From positions 1 to 17,842 of the forward strand of contig QNYI01000060.1 in assembly GCA_003978805.1 (NCBI GenBank): a stretch of 17,842 nucleotides of DNA, read 5' to 3'. Source of the stretch: Desulfurobacterium sp. (GTDB lineage: Bacteria; Aquificota; Aquificia; Desulfurobacteriales; Desulfurobacteriaceae). This document shows positions 1 to 6,614 of this stretch, in pieces (position 1 is the stretch's first letter; each line of letters starts with the position of its first letter). The notes beneath the pieces are model-generated. The model was not told the DNA's origin and did no database searches. It saw only the letters and a program-made list of their open reading frames with translations. The position numbers and the translations under genes were made by a program.

Positions 1-669
1 TCTTTCTGTGCAGTCGGGGGAATACTCCTTTCACTTGAAGGGGAAGGGAGGCTTTTAAAAACGGTAAAGGTCTCCTTAGCTCCGATGCTCTTTACGCTCC
101 CGATTGTCCTGAACATCTTTGGAACGGTTAACATACTGAGCTGGCTTAACACGATTCTTGCCGGTTTTCTCTTTACTCCTTTTTTGATACTTTCCTTTCT
201 GTTTCAGGTCACTTTCGGCAGGTTGGAGTTTTTAAATCGGTTGACGGAGCTCTTGGGTTACCTCTTTATTGAGAGCTCCCAATACCTCTTCTTTCTCACA
301 AAGTGGTCTGTGGTTCACTGTGAGGTTCCCCTCTTTCTTTCAGGAGCCGTTATGGTCTTAACTTTAATTTTTATTCTCTTTCTAAGACCCGTTTACGGAT
401 TTGTCCCCTTAACTTTTCTCCTCGTCTATTCCGTTTTGTTTCAAACCGTAGAGGAGGGGAAGAAACTGTTTGTAAGGGGATGGAAGCTTAATTCCTTCTA
501 CTTTATCTCTACTGAGGGGCAGAGGTACAGAAACTCAGAGATAGGAAGCAGTTATGTTTTTCCCTTTTCAAGGAAGCTCCTCTTCAGGAGCCGGTTGGTT
601 GACTGCAGGGTTAGTAAGGACCTTGAAATTTGTTCTAAAATTCAAAAAACAAAAGTGAGAGGTAGATAA
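1..669 (+). CDS. comEC: ComEC/Rec2-type DNA uptake channel protein, C-terminal part (5' end outside window)
   Basis: The frame is open from base 1, so the gene starts upstream. The visible 222 residues match the C-terminal half of the competence (ComEC/Rec2) membrane domain. Family hallmarks near the start are a Ser-Leu-Ala-Pro stretch, then a Thr-Leu-Pro turn (about residues 32-34) and an Asn-x-Ile-Leu-Ala-Gly-Phe segment leading into a hydrophobic helix. Further hydrophobic helices lie near residues 60-75, 110-135 and 138-155. ComEC forms the inner-membrane channel that carries single-stranded DNA into the cell during transformation. After the last helix only about 65 polar residues remain before the TAA stop. 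There is no metallo-beta-lactamase domain, which many longer ComEC proteins carry at this end. The stop lies one base before the aspS ATG, so the two genes are probably cotranscribed. Assignment rests on pattern resemblance of a fragment. Confidence 0.8.
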   Translation, partial: SFCAVGGILLSLEGEGRLLKTVKVSLAPMLFTLPIVLNIFGTVNILSWLNTILAGFLFTPFLILSFLFQVTFGRLEFLNRLTELLGYLFIESSQYLFFLTKWSVVHCEVPLFLSGAVMVLTLIFILFLRPVYGFVPLTFLLVYSVLFQTVEEGKKLFVRGWKLNSFYFISTEGQRYRNSEIGSSYVFPFSRKLLFRSRLVDCRVSKDLEICSKIQKTKVRGR

Positions 670-670
670 A

Positions 671-2458
671 ATGCTTGAACACCTTGGAAGTTTTAAGAGA
701 ACTCACTACTGCGGGGAAGTTACCGGAAAGGACATTGGAGATAGAGTAAGGGTTGCCGGTTGGGTTGATTCAACAAGGGACCACGGTGGCGTCGTTTTCG
801 TTGACCTCAGGGACAGGAGCGGTAAAGTTCAGGTTGTCTTCTCCCCCGAAATTTCCGAGGAGTTGGTTGAGAAGGCTAAGAGGTTGAGGGATGAATACGT
901 AATAGCCGTTGAGGGAGAGGTAAGGAGGAGACCTCCGGGAACAGAAAATCCGAAGTTAAAGACCGGGCAGATTGAGATATACGCAGAGAAGTTACAAATC
1001 CTGAATAAGTCACTTCCGCTTCCGTTTCCTATTGAGGACGACGTTAAGGTGGGGGAGGAGACGAGGTTAAAGTTCAGGTTCTTGGACTTAAGAAGGAAAA
1101 GGATGGCAGAGAACATAATTTTCCGCCACAGACTCTATCAGGTTACGAGGAGAGTCTTTAACGAGGAGGGATTTATAGAGATAGAAACTCCCTACCTAAC
1201 AAAGAGCACTCCCGAGGGGGCGAGGGACTTTTTAGTTCCGAGCAGGATTTACCCAGGTAAGTTCTACGCCCTTCCTCAGTCTCCCCAACTGTTTAAGCAG
1301 ATTTTGATGGTTTCGGGCTTTGACAGGTACTACCAGATTGCGAGGTGCTTCAGGGACGAAGACCTGAGGGCAGACAGACAGCCCGAGTTTACCCAGATAG
1401 ACTTTGAGATGTCCTTTGTCAGCGAGCGGGACGTTATGGACGTTGCAGAGAAAGTTATTAGGACGTTGTACAAGGAGCTCCTTGGTATAGAAGTCGGCGA
1501 GATTCCCGTAATGACTTACGACGAGGCTATAAAGCGCTTTGGAACGGACAGGCCTGATACGAGGTTCGGCCTTGAGCTAAGGGAAATTACAGATGTAGCA
1601 GAAACTTGCAGTTTTAAAGTCTTTAGAACGGTAGTTGAAAACGGTGGAATCGTTAAGGCCATAAACTTTAAAGGCGGTGCAAAGCTTTCAAGGAAAGAGA
1701 TAGACGATTTAACAAAGTTTGTCGGAATTTACGGTGCTAAGGGACTTGCTTGGATAAAGGTTACGGCAAACGGCCTTCAGTCTCCAATTGTTAAGTTCTT
1801 TACAGAAGGAGAAATGAACGAAATCCTGAAGAGGCTTGAGGCAGAGGTCGGAGATATCCTCTTCTTTGTTGCCGATAAGCCGGACGTCGTTAACGCTTCC
1901 CTTTCAAACCTTCGCATAAAGCTCGGGAGGATGGCAGGCCTTATAGACGACAGTAAGGTTAACCTCCTATGGGTTGTTGACTTCCCGATGTTTGAGTGGA
2001 ACGAAGAGGAAAACAGGTGGGAGGCACTCCACCATCCATTTACAAGTCCAAAGGAAGAGGACGTTGAAAAGCTCCTTGAAGACCCGGCAAGCGTTAGGGC
2101 AAGGGCTTACGATATGGTCTTAAACGGCGTTGAGATAGGTGGGGGTAGTATCCGTATTCACAGGGAGGATATACAGGAAAAGGTATTTAAGGTTATTGGA
2201 CTCTCTGACGAAGAGGCGAAAGAGAGGTTCGGCTTCCTCCTTGAGGCTTTAAAGTTTGGAGCTCCACCCCACGGCGGAATGGCCTTTGGACTTGATAGGC
2301 TCTGCGCCATAATGAGAGGAGAAGAGTCCATAAGGGACGTTATTGCCTTCCCGAAGACCCAAAAGGGTCAGTGTTTACTTACCGGAGCTCCCGATACCGT
2401 CAGACCTGAACAGCTTGAGGAGCTCCACATCTCTGTTAAACTTGAGGAGGAAGAGTAA
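671..2458 (+). CDS. aspS: Aspartate-tRNA ligase (bacterial type, probably non-discriminating)
   Basis: This 595-residue class II aminoacyl-tRNA synthetase charges tRNA with aspartate in the cytoplasm. An N-terminal OB-fold anticodon-binding domain (about 15-110) is followed by the catalytic core. Motif 1 lies around 166-190, motif 2 around 225-245 (Arg-Cys-Phe-Arg-Asp-Glu-Asp) and motif 3 near 540-555 (Gly-Leu-Asp-Arg). A bacterial GAD insertion domain sits at roughly 290-400. Length is normal for bacterial AspRS. His38 and Gly90 occupy the two anticodon-domain positions that, as known from Pseudomonas work, mark the non-discriminating form able to charge tRNA-Asn as well. The ATG start is preceded by AGAGG and lies one base after the comEC stop. 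A hairpin follows the stop codon. Confidence 0.97.
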   Translation: MLEHLGSFKRTHYCGEVTGKDIGDRVRVAGWVDSTRDHGGVVFVDLRDRSGKVQVVFSPEISEELVEKAKRLRDEYVIAVEGEVRRRPPGTENPKLKTGQIEIYAEKLQILNKSLPLPFPIEDDVKVGEETRLKFRFLDLRRKRMAENIIFRHRLYQVTRRVFNEEGFIEIETPYLTKSTPEGARDFLVPSRIYPGKFYALPQSPQLFKQILMVSGFDRYYQIARCFRDEDLRADRQPEFTQIDFEMSFVSERDVMDVAEKVIRTLYKELLGIEVGEIPVMTYDEAIKRFGTDRPDTRFGLELREITDVAETCSFKVFRTVVENGGIVKAINFKGGAKLSRKEIDDLTKFVGIYGAKGLAWIKVTANGLQSPIVKFFTEGEMNEILKRLEAEVGDILFFVADKPDVVNASLSNLRIKLGRMAGLIDDSKVNLLWVVDFPMFEWNEEENRWEALHHPFTSPKEEDVEKLLEDPASVRARAYDMVLNGVEIGGGSIRIHREDIQEKVFKVIGLSDEEAKERFGFLLEALKFGAPPHGGMAFGLDRLCAIMRGEESIRDVIAFPKTQKGQCLLTGAPDTVRPEQLEELHISVKLEEEE

Positions 2459-2463
2459 TCCAA

Positions 2464-2484
2464 GCGGTGGCCTTTGGCCACCGC
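2464..2484. terminator. Bidirectional hairpin terminator between convergent aspS and ferritin gene
   Basis: A perfect inverted repeat has 9-bp GC-rich arms (GCGGTGGCC at 2464-2472 and GGCCACCGC at 2476-2484) around a three-base loop. It lies 5 bases after the aspS stop and 5 bases before the last codon of the opposing gene. On the + strand it is followed by AAATTTTAT, only a weak T tract. On the - strand it is followed by TTGGATT. The placement between convergent genes suggests it stops transcription from both sides. Termination by the hairpin is inferred. Confidence 0.75.
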
Positions 2485-2489
2485 AAATT

Positions 2490-2990
2490 TTATCCCTTCA
2501 AGAACTTTAAGTTTTCTAAGTCTTCAAGGAGAGACTGTAAATCCTCCTCGTGTTCCATTTCGTCAGTCATTATTTGAAGGGCGAGGTTGTAAGTTACCGG
2601 GTCAATGTCCCTTGTTATCTTCATTATCTCGTTGTAGGTATCAATTGCACACTGCTCACCTTTTATGTTCTGCTCAAGGATTTGTCTGACAAAAGGGTTT
2701 TCTGGAGCATCGTAACCGCAGTTTGTTAGCTCAAACCACTGTTTTGGGGATAGAACGGGAGTTCCTCCCAGTTCCAGTATCCTCATAACGAGCATATCGG
2801 CGTGTCTGAGCTCATCGTTTGCGTGCTGGACAAGCTCAGCAATTACTGCATCCTTCATTGGCCCCTTTACAACCTTTGAGCCTATCCAGTACTGGTAGTA
2901 GGCGAGCCACTCGTCGCAGAGAGCTCTGTTGAGCAGTTCAACTATCCTGTCGGCGTGCTCGCCGACGAGCTGGCGGGCTTTTGTTCCCAT
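2490..2990 (-). CDS. DPS-like ferritin (DPSL/thioferritin-type, bacterioferritin-like)
   Basis: This 166-residue four-helix ferritin-like protein should oxidise and store iron and protect against peroxide. Metal ligands are visible in order: Glu27; Glu60 with His63 (E-x-x-H); Glu112; and Glu144 with His147 (second E-x-x-H). This is the bacterioferritin-type intrasubunit di-iron centre, not the intersubunit site of true Dps. Cys91 (in Asn-Cys-Gly-Tyr) and Cys114 (in Glu-Gln-Cys-Ala-Ile) match the paired cysteines that define the DPSL or thioferritin group known from Sulfolobus, Pyrococcus and some anaerobic bacteria. A strong GGAAGGAG precedes the ATG. The gene lies 70 bases downstream of trpF on the same strand and may have its own promoter there. 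The ferritin-like fold is secure; the DPSL subgroup is likely. Confidence 0.88.
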   Translation of the reverse strand: MGTKARQLVGEHADRIVELLNRALCDEWLAYYQYWIGSKVVKGPMKDAVIAELVQHANDELRHADMLVMRILELGGTPVLSPKQWFELTNCGYDAPENPFVRQILEQNIKGEQCAIDTYNEIMKITRDIDPVTYNLALQIMTDEMEHEEDLQSLLEDLENLKFLKG

Positions 2991-3060
2991 AGTTCACTCC
3001 TTCCTTGTATTTGTCCCTTTCCTTTTAACTTATTATTCCTTTTGAGTAACTACAAGCTTC

Positions 3061-3690
3061 TTAACTACACTTAGCTGCTTTTATGAAAGCTTCTACCTTT
3101 TTCGGGTCTTTTTTACCGGGGCTTTCCTCAACGCCACTGCTGACATCTACGGCAAAGGGTTTTACTTCTTTTACTGCAGAAGCAACGTTTTCAGGATTCA
3201 GGCCTCCGGAAAGGATTAGAGGAACTTCGGGGAACTTCTCCTTAACCGCTTTTGCAATGTCCCAGTTAAAGGTTTTTCCCGTTCCCCCGTAAGAGTCCTC
3301 TGAGAAAGTGTCAAGGAGGATAGCTCTTACCTTTCCTATGTAGGGTCTTATTTTCTCAACTTCATCTAAGCTTTTGAGCCTGAATACTTTTATCACCCTG
3401 TTTGCTCCTATGTAGTTGCATACCTCCGGAGGTTCTTCGCCGTGTAACTGGGCAAGGTCAAGGTGTGCATAGCTTAAGATTTCTAAAACTTTCCTTGGAT
3501 CCTCGTTAACGAAAACTCCCACTTTTGTTACAAAGGGTGGAAGCTGTGAAGTAATGTGTCTAACGTCGGTAACCTTTATAAACCTTTTGCTTCCCTCGTA
3601 GATGATGAAGCCTAAAGCGTCTGCCCCTGCTTCTAAGGCGTAGAGGGCATCCTTTAGGCCGGTTAGACCGCAGATTTTAACTTTAACCAT
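3061..3690 (-). CDS. trpF: Phosphoribosylanthranilate isomerase
   Basis: This 209-residue cytoplasmic TIM-barrel enzyme catalyses the Amadori rearrangement of N-(5'-phosphoribosyl)anthranilate to CdRP, the third step of tryptophan synthesis. The start motif Val-Lys-Ile-Cys-Gly gives the general base Cys7. Asp127 in Leu-Leu-Asp-Thr-Phe is the general acid. Gly-Gly-x-Gly-x-x-Phe-Asn-Trp around 135-143 and Leu-Ser-Gly-Gly-Leu-Asn-Pro-Glu-Asn at 160-168 form the phosphate-binding loops, followed by Asp-Val-Ser-Ser-Gly-Val-Glu near 182-188. Length is typical for the monofunctional enzyme. AGGAGG lies 7 bases before the ATG. No other trp gene is nearby, so the pathway is dispersed. A TATAAT box on this strand lies about 40 bases upstream. 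Confidence 0.96.
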   Translation of the reverse strand: MVKVKICGLTGLKDALYALEAGADALGFIIYEGSKRFIKVTDVRHITSQLPPFVTKVGVFVNEDPRKVLEILSYAHLDLAQLHGEEPPEVCNYIGANRVIKVFRLKSLDEVEKIRPYIGKVRAILLDTFSEDSYGGTGKTFNWDIAKAVKEKFPEVPLILSGGLNPENVASAVKEVKPFAVDVSSGVEESPGKKDPKKVEAFIKAAKCS

Positions 3691-3730
3691 CCTGAACCTC
3701 CTGCTTTACCTTTCTTCACCTGCTTAATGG

Positions 3731-3738
3731 ATTATATT
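3731..3738. promoter_or_regulatory. Overlapping divergent -10 boxes for trpF (-) and clpX (+)
   Basis: The 79-base gap between trpF and clpX contains a TATAAT on the - strand (+ strand 3731-3736), a perfect -10 hexamer about 41 bases from the trpF start. A TATATT on the + strand (3733-3738, 5 of 6 matches) lies 31 bases before the clpX ATG. The two share four bases. Candidate -35 boxes are weak on both strands (best for trpF: TTTAAA with an 18-base spacer). The -10 placement is seen; activity in both directions is inferred. Confidence 0.5.
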
Positions 3739-3769
3739 TTGTTTGACAAAAAAGTTTAAAGGAGTGAAT

Positions 3770-5005
3770 ATGTTTGAGACAAAGGTTCCCCTTAGGAAGT
3801 GCTCTTTCTGCGGAAGAGACCAAACGAAAGTAGAAGCTCTGATTACGGGGCCCGGGGGAGTTGCCATATGCAACCACTGCATAGATGAGTGTTACGAACT
3901 GATACATCAGGAAAGTGACGAGAGGAAAGGTTCACCGGTATCCATAGATAGACTTCCTACTCCGAAGGAAATTAAGGAGTTCCTTGACCAGTACGTCATA
4001 GGCCAAGAGGAGGCCAAAAAAGTTCTCGCTGTAGCGGTATACAACCACTACAAGAGAATAATGTCCGGTAAGGATACCGACGACGTTGAAATAGAAAAGA
4101 GTAATATCCTCCTGATAGGTCCCACCGGTTCCGGAAAGACTCTCCTTGCCCGCTCCTTGGCGAAACTCCTTGATGTTCCCTTTGCTATAGCAGATGCAAC
4201 TACTTTAACAGAAGCCGGCTACGTAGGTGAGGACGTTGAGAACATACTTTTAAGGCTCATTCAGGCGGCAGACTACGACATTGAGAAGGCAGAAAGGGGT
4301 ATCATCTACATTGACGAGATAGACAAGATTTCAAGGAAGAGTGAAAATCCCTCTATCACGAGGGACGTTTCAGGTGAAGGCGTTCAACAGGCATTACTGA
4401 AAATCCTTGAAGGAACGATTGCAAACGTCCCACCTCAGGGAGGTCGTAAACACCCCCACCAGCAGTACATTCAGATAGACACGACCAACATTCTCTTTAT
4501 CTGCGGTGGAGCTTTTGTAGGACTTGAGGACATTATCGCCCGCAGGATAGGTAAAGGAGCGATGGGCTTTACTGCCGACGTGGATAAGAAAAAGCTTGAC
4601 AGGGATGAGCTTTTAAAGCACGTTGAGCCGGATGACCTCGTTAAGTTCGGTCTTATTCCGGAGCTCATAGGAAGGTTACCTGTCGTTGCTACTCTGAGCG
4701 AACTTAAGGAGGACGACCTCGTTAGAGTTCTAAAAGAACCGAAGAACGCCCTCGTAAAGCAGTACAAGAAACTCCTTGAGCTTGAGGGAGTTGAGCTTGA
4801 ATTTACGGAGGGAGCTCTCAGGGCTATTGCTCGGGAAGCTATTAGGAGGAAAACCGGTGCAAGGGGACTTAGGGCGATTATGGAGAAGATAATGACGGAC
4901 GTTATGTTTGAAGTTCCTACCAGAAAGGACATTAAAAAAGTTATAATAGATGCCGATTCTGTAAAAACTGGAAAACCAAAATACGAGCTTGTGAAGGCAT
5001 CTTAG
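3770..5005 (+). CDS. clpX: ATP-dependent Clp protease ATP-binding subunit ClpX
   Basis: This 411-residue AAA+ unfoldase feeds substrates into the ClpP protease. The N-terminal zinc-binding domain has Cys11, Cys14, Cys34 and Cys37. Walker A is at 117-124 (GPTGSGKT), the GYVG pore loop at 150-153, Walker B at 178-185 (IIYIDEID) and the RKH loop at 226-228. The ClpP-docking loop, usually IGF, reads MGF at 265-267, which still fits the family consensus. I chose the ATG at 3770 because AAAGGAG sits 5 bases upstream. An upstream in-frame TTG at 3743 would add nine residues without a ribosome site and is rejected. No clpP lies in the window. The gene opens an operon continuing into tpiA after 9 bases. 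Confidence 0.97.
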   Translation: MFETKVPLRKCSFCGRDQTKVEALITGPGGVAICNHCIDECYELIHQESDERKGSPVSIDRLPTPKEIKEFLDQYVIGQEEAKKVLAVAVYNHYKRIMSGKDTDDVEIEKSNILLIGPTGSGKTLLARSLAKLLDVPFAIADATTLTEAGYVGEDVENILLRLIQAADYDIEKAERGIIYIDEIDKISRKSENPSITRDVSGEGVQQALLKILEGTIANVPPQGGRKHPHQQYIQIDTTNILFICGGAFVGLEDIIARRIGKGAMGFTADVDKKKLDRDELLKHVEPDDLVKFGLIPELIGRLPVVATLSELKEDDLVRVLKEPKNALVKQYKKLLELEGVELEFTEGALRAIAREAIRRKTGARGLRAIMEKIMTDVMFEVPTRKDIKKVIIDADSVKTGKPKYELVKAS

Positions 5006-5014
5006 GAGGGTAGG

Positions 5015-5770
5015 GTGAGAAGGCTCTTAATTGCCGGTAACTGGAAAATGCACAAGACCGTTGAGGGAGCTCTTTCGTTAATCAGGGAGCTTAAGAGATT
5101 GGTTTCAGACGTTAACCATAGGGATATACTCGTTTGTCCACCTTTTACGGCTCTATACGCTGTAAGGGCGGAGCTTAAAGGGAGTAACATATCTCTCGGT
5201 GCTCAAAATATGTTCTACGAGGAAGAAGGAGCTTTTACGGGCGAGATTTCTCCCTTAATGCTAAGAGATGTTGGTTGTTCTTACGTCATTCTGGGGCACT
5301 CTGAGAGGAGGCACATTTTTGGGGAAACGGACGAGCTCATAAATAAAAAAGTTCTCTCCGCCGTTAACCACGGCCTTATCCCTATTCTCTGTGTAGGTGA
5401 GACCTTACAGGAAAGAGAGGACGGTAAAACGAAAGAGGTAATTGAGAGGCAGGTAAGGGAGGGACTTAAAGGGCTTAGTGAAACTTCGGAGTTTGTGATA
5501 GCCTACGAGCCGGTTTGGGCTATCGGAACCGGAAGGACTGCCACTCCCGAGCTTGCAGAGGAAGTTCACTCCTTTATAAGGGAACTACTTTCTGAGATGT
5601 TCGGAGCTAAAAAAGCAGAGAGCGTTAGGATTCTTTACGGTGGAAGCGTTAAACCTGAAAACGCAGCAGGCCTTTTAAGTCAACCTAACATTGACGGGAG
5701 TTTGGTCGGTGGAGCGAGCCTTAAAGCGGATAGCTTTGCTAAAATTGTAAAATTTGATGCGGAGGGGTGA
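5015..5770 (+). CDS. tpiA: Triosephosphate isomerase
   Basis: This 251-residue cytoplasmic TIM barrel interconverts dihydroxyacetone phosphate and glyceraldehyde 3-phosphate. In an autotroph it would serve mainly gluconeogenic carbon flow. Catalytic residues are canonical: Asn9 and Lys11 in Ala-Gly-Asn-Trp-Lys-Met, His95 in Gly-His-Ser-Glu-Arg-Arg, and Glu165 in Tyr-Glu-Pro-Val-Trp-Ala-Ile-Gly-Thr-Gly with the loop-6 lid. The phosphate-binding Tyr-Gly-Gly-Ser-Val follows near the C-terminus. The start codon is GTG; AGGAGG ends 5 bases before it. The TGA stop shares one base with the secG ATG, indicating coupled translation. Confidence 0.98.
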   Translation: MRRLLIAGNWKMHKTVEGALSLIRELKRLVSDVNHRDILVCPPFTALYAVRAELKGSNISLGAQNMFYEEEGAFTGEISPLMLRDVGCSYVILGHSERRHIFGETDELINKKVLSAVNHGLIPILCVGETLQEREDGKTKEVIERQVREGLKGLSETSEFVIAYEPVWAIGTGRTATPELAEEVHSFIRELLSEMFGAKKAESVRILYGGSVKPENAAGLLSQPNIDGSLVGGASLKADSFAKIVKFDAEG

Positions 5771-6048
5771 TGTTTACTGCTCTTCTCATTTTCCACGCTC
5801 TCATAGCTATTCTGCTGATAGTCGTTGTTCTTATCCAGCCGGGGCAAGGTGACAGTGGAGCTATGCTTGGAGGGGCAGGCTCTACTTCGGCTTTTGGGGC
5901 TGATACGGGAGCTGTCCTGACGAAAACTACTGCAGTCCTCGGGGCGATTTTTGTCCTAAACTCTTTACTCCTTTCAATTGTAGGTTCTAAGGTTGCCGAG
6001 CCTCCTTCAGTAGTTGAGAAAGTCGCAACACAAAAAGAGAGTAAGTAA
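5770..6048 (+). CDS. secG: Preprotein translocase subunit SecG
   Basis: This 92-residue inner-membrane protein is the small accessory subunit of the SecYEG export channel. It has the family plan: a first helix (about 3-22), a polar loop with Gln-Pro-Gly-x-Gly-Asp and a Gly/Ser/Ala-rich stretch ending in Ser-Thr-Ser-Ala-Phe-Gly (about 24-46), and a second helix (about 53-70) with a short polar tail. I prefer the ATG at 5770, which overlaps the tpiA stop by one base (TGATG) and lies 4 bases after GGAGG. The GTG at 5767 abuts the ribosome site and is less likely. It would add one residue. Confidence 0.95.
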   Translation: MFTALLIFHALIAILLIVVVLIQPGQGDSGAMLGGAGSTSAFGADTGAVLTKTTAVLGAIFVLNSLLLSIVGSKVAEPPSVVEKVATQKESK

Positions 6049-6062
6049 CGGGGCCCTACCCT

Positions 6063-6614
6063 ATGGGAGGTTTAAGGAAGTTTATTTCCCTATTTTTCCT
6101 TTTTTTCCTGTTTTTTGCGTTTTCAGGGTGTAAGGAAAACCATACAACTGCCCTCTCTAATCCTTCAGTATCCGTCTACTTTTCTCCCCGCGGGGGAGCT
6201 ACATCTGCAGTTGTTTCGGAGATAAGAGGGGCTAAGGATAGTATTGACGTGGCCATCTACTCTTTCACCAGCAGGAGGATAGCCAGAGCTCTCATACAGG
6301 CATATAGAAGGGGGGTAAGGGTTAGAGTAGTTGCAGATGAAGGTTCTGCAAGGTCAAGGAACAGCGTCCTTCCGTTCCTTGAGTCTGTGGGAATTCCGGT
6401 TAGGTACAAAAGGGGAAGTGGCGGTGGGCTTATGCACAATAAGTACGCAGTAATAGACGGGAAAACGGTTATAACCGGTAGCTTTAACTGGACTGTAAGC
6501 GCAGAAAGACGTAACGATGAGAACTTGCTTGTAATAAAAGGGCTTCCTGCCGTTGTTAAGGCCTATGAGGAGAACTTTGAGAGACTCTGGAAGTTGGCGG
6601 GGCTGACAAATTGA
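6063..6614 (+). CDS. Phospholipase D-like (single HKD) putative lipoprotein, probable nuclease
   Basis: This 183-residue protein starts with a basic-hydrophobic signal peptide ending in a lipobox (Phe-Ser-Gly-Cys23), so it should be a lipid-anchored protein outside the cytoplasmic membrane. The rest is one phospholipase D-like domain (about 34-175). The motif HxK(x)4D is complete: His125, Lys127, Asp132, followed by Gly-Ser-Phe-Asn-Trp at 139-143. One HKD per chain implies a homodimer, as in the small Nuc-type endonucleases. It most resembles that PLDc_2 nuclease group, though lipid hydrolysis cannot be excluded. It lies 14 bases after secG with no good ribosome site before the ATG, and overlaps glnD by 4 bases. 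The domain is secure, the substrate is not known. Confidence 0.85.
   Translation: MGGLRKFISLFFLFFLFFAFSGCKENHTTALSNPSVSVYFSPRGGATSAVVSEIRGAKDSIDVAIYSFTSRRIARALIQAYRRGVRVRVVADEGSARSRNSVLPFLESVGIPVRYKRGSGGGLMHNKYAVIDGKTVITGSFNWTVSAERRNDENLLVIKGLPAVVKAYEENFERLWKLAGLTN

Noticed and set aside
2991..3060. Promoter for the ferritin gene (TTGTAG, 17 bases, TAAGTT on the - strand)
   Set aside because: Both hexamers are poor matches (4 of 6 and 3 of 6); readthrough from trpF is equally possible.
3743..3769. Upstream in-frame TTG start for clpX, with TTGACA at 3743-3748 also looking like a -35 box
   Set aside because: No ribosome site precedes the TTG, whereas AAAGGAG precedes the ATG at 3770. As a -35 it would put the -10 (GAATAT) on the start codon itself, leaving no leader for the visible ribosome site.
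4747..4820. Glu-Leu codon pairs (GAG CTT/CTC) as the sole source of the GAGCTC excess
   Set aside because: It contributes, but many sites fall in other frames (Gly-Ala-Leu, Arg-Ala-Pro, Glu-Ser-Ser), so the excess is not only this dipeptide. A codon-preserving shuffle is still needed.
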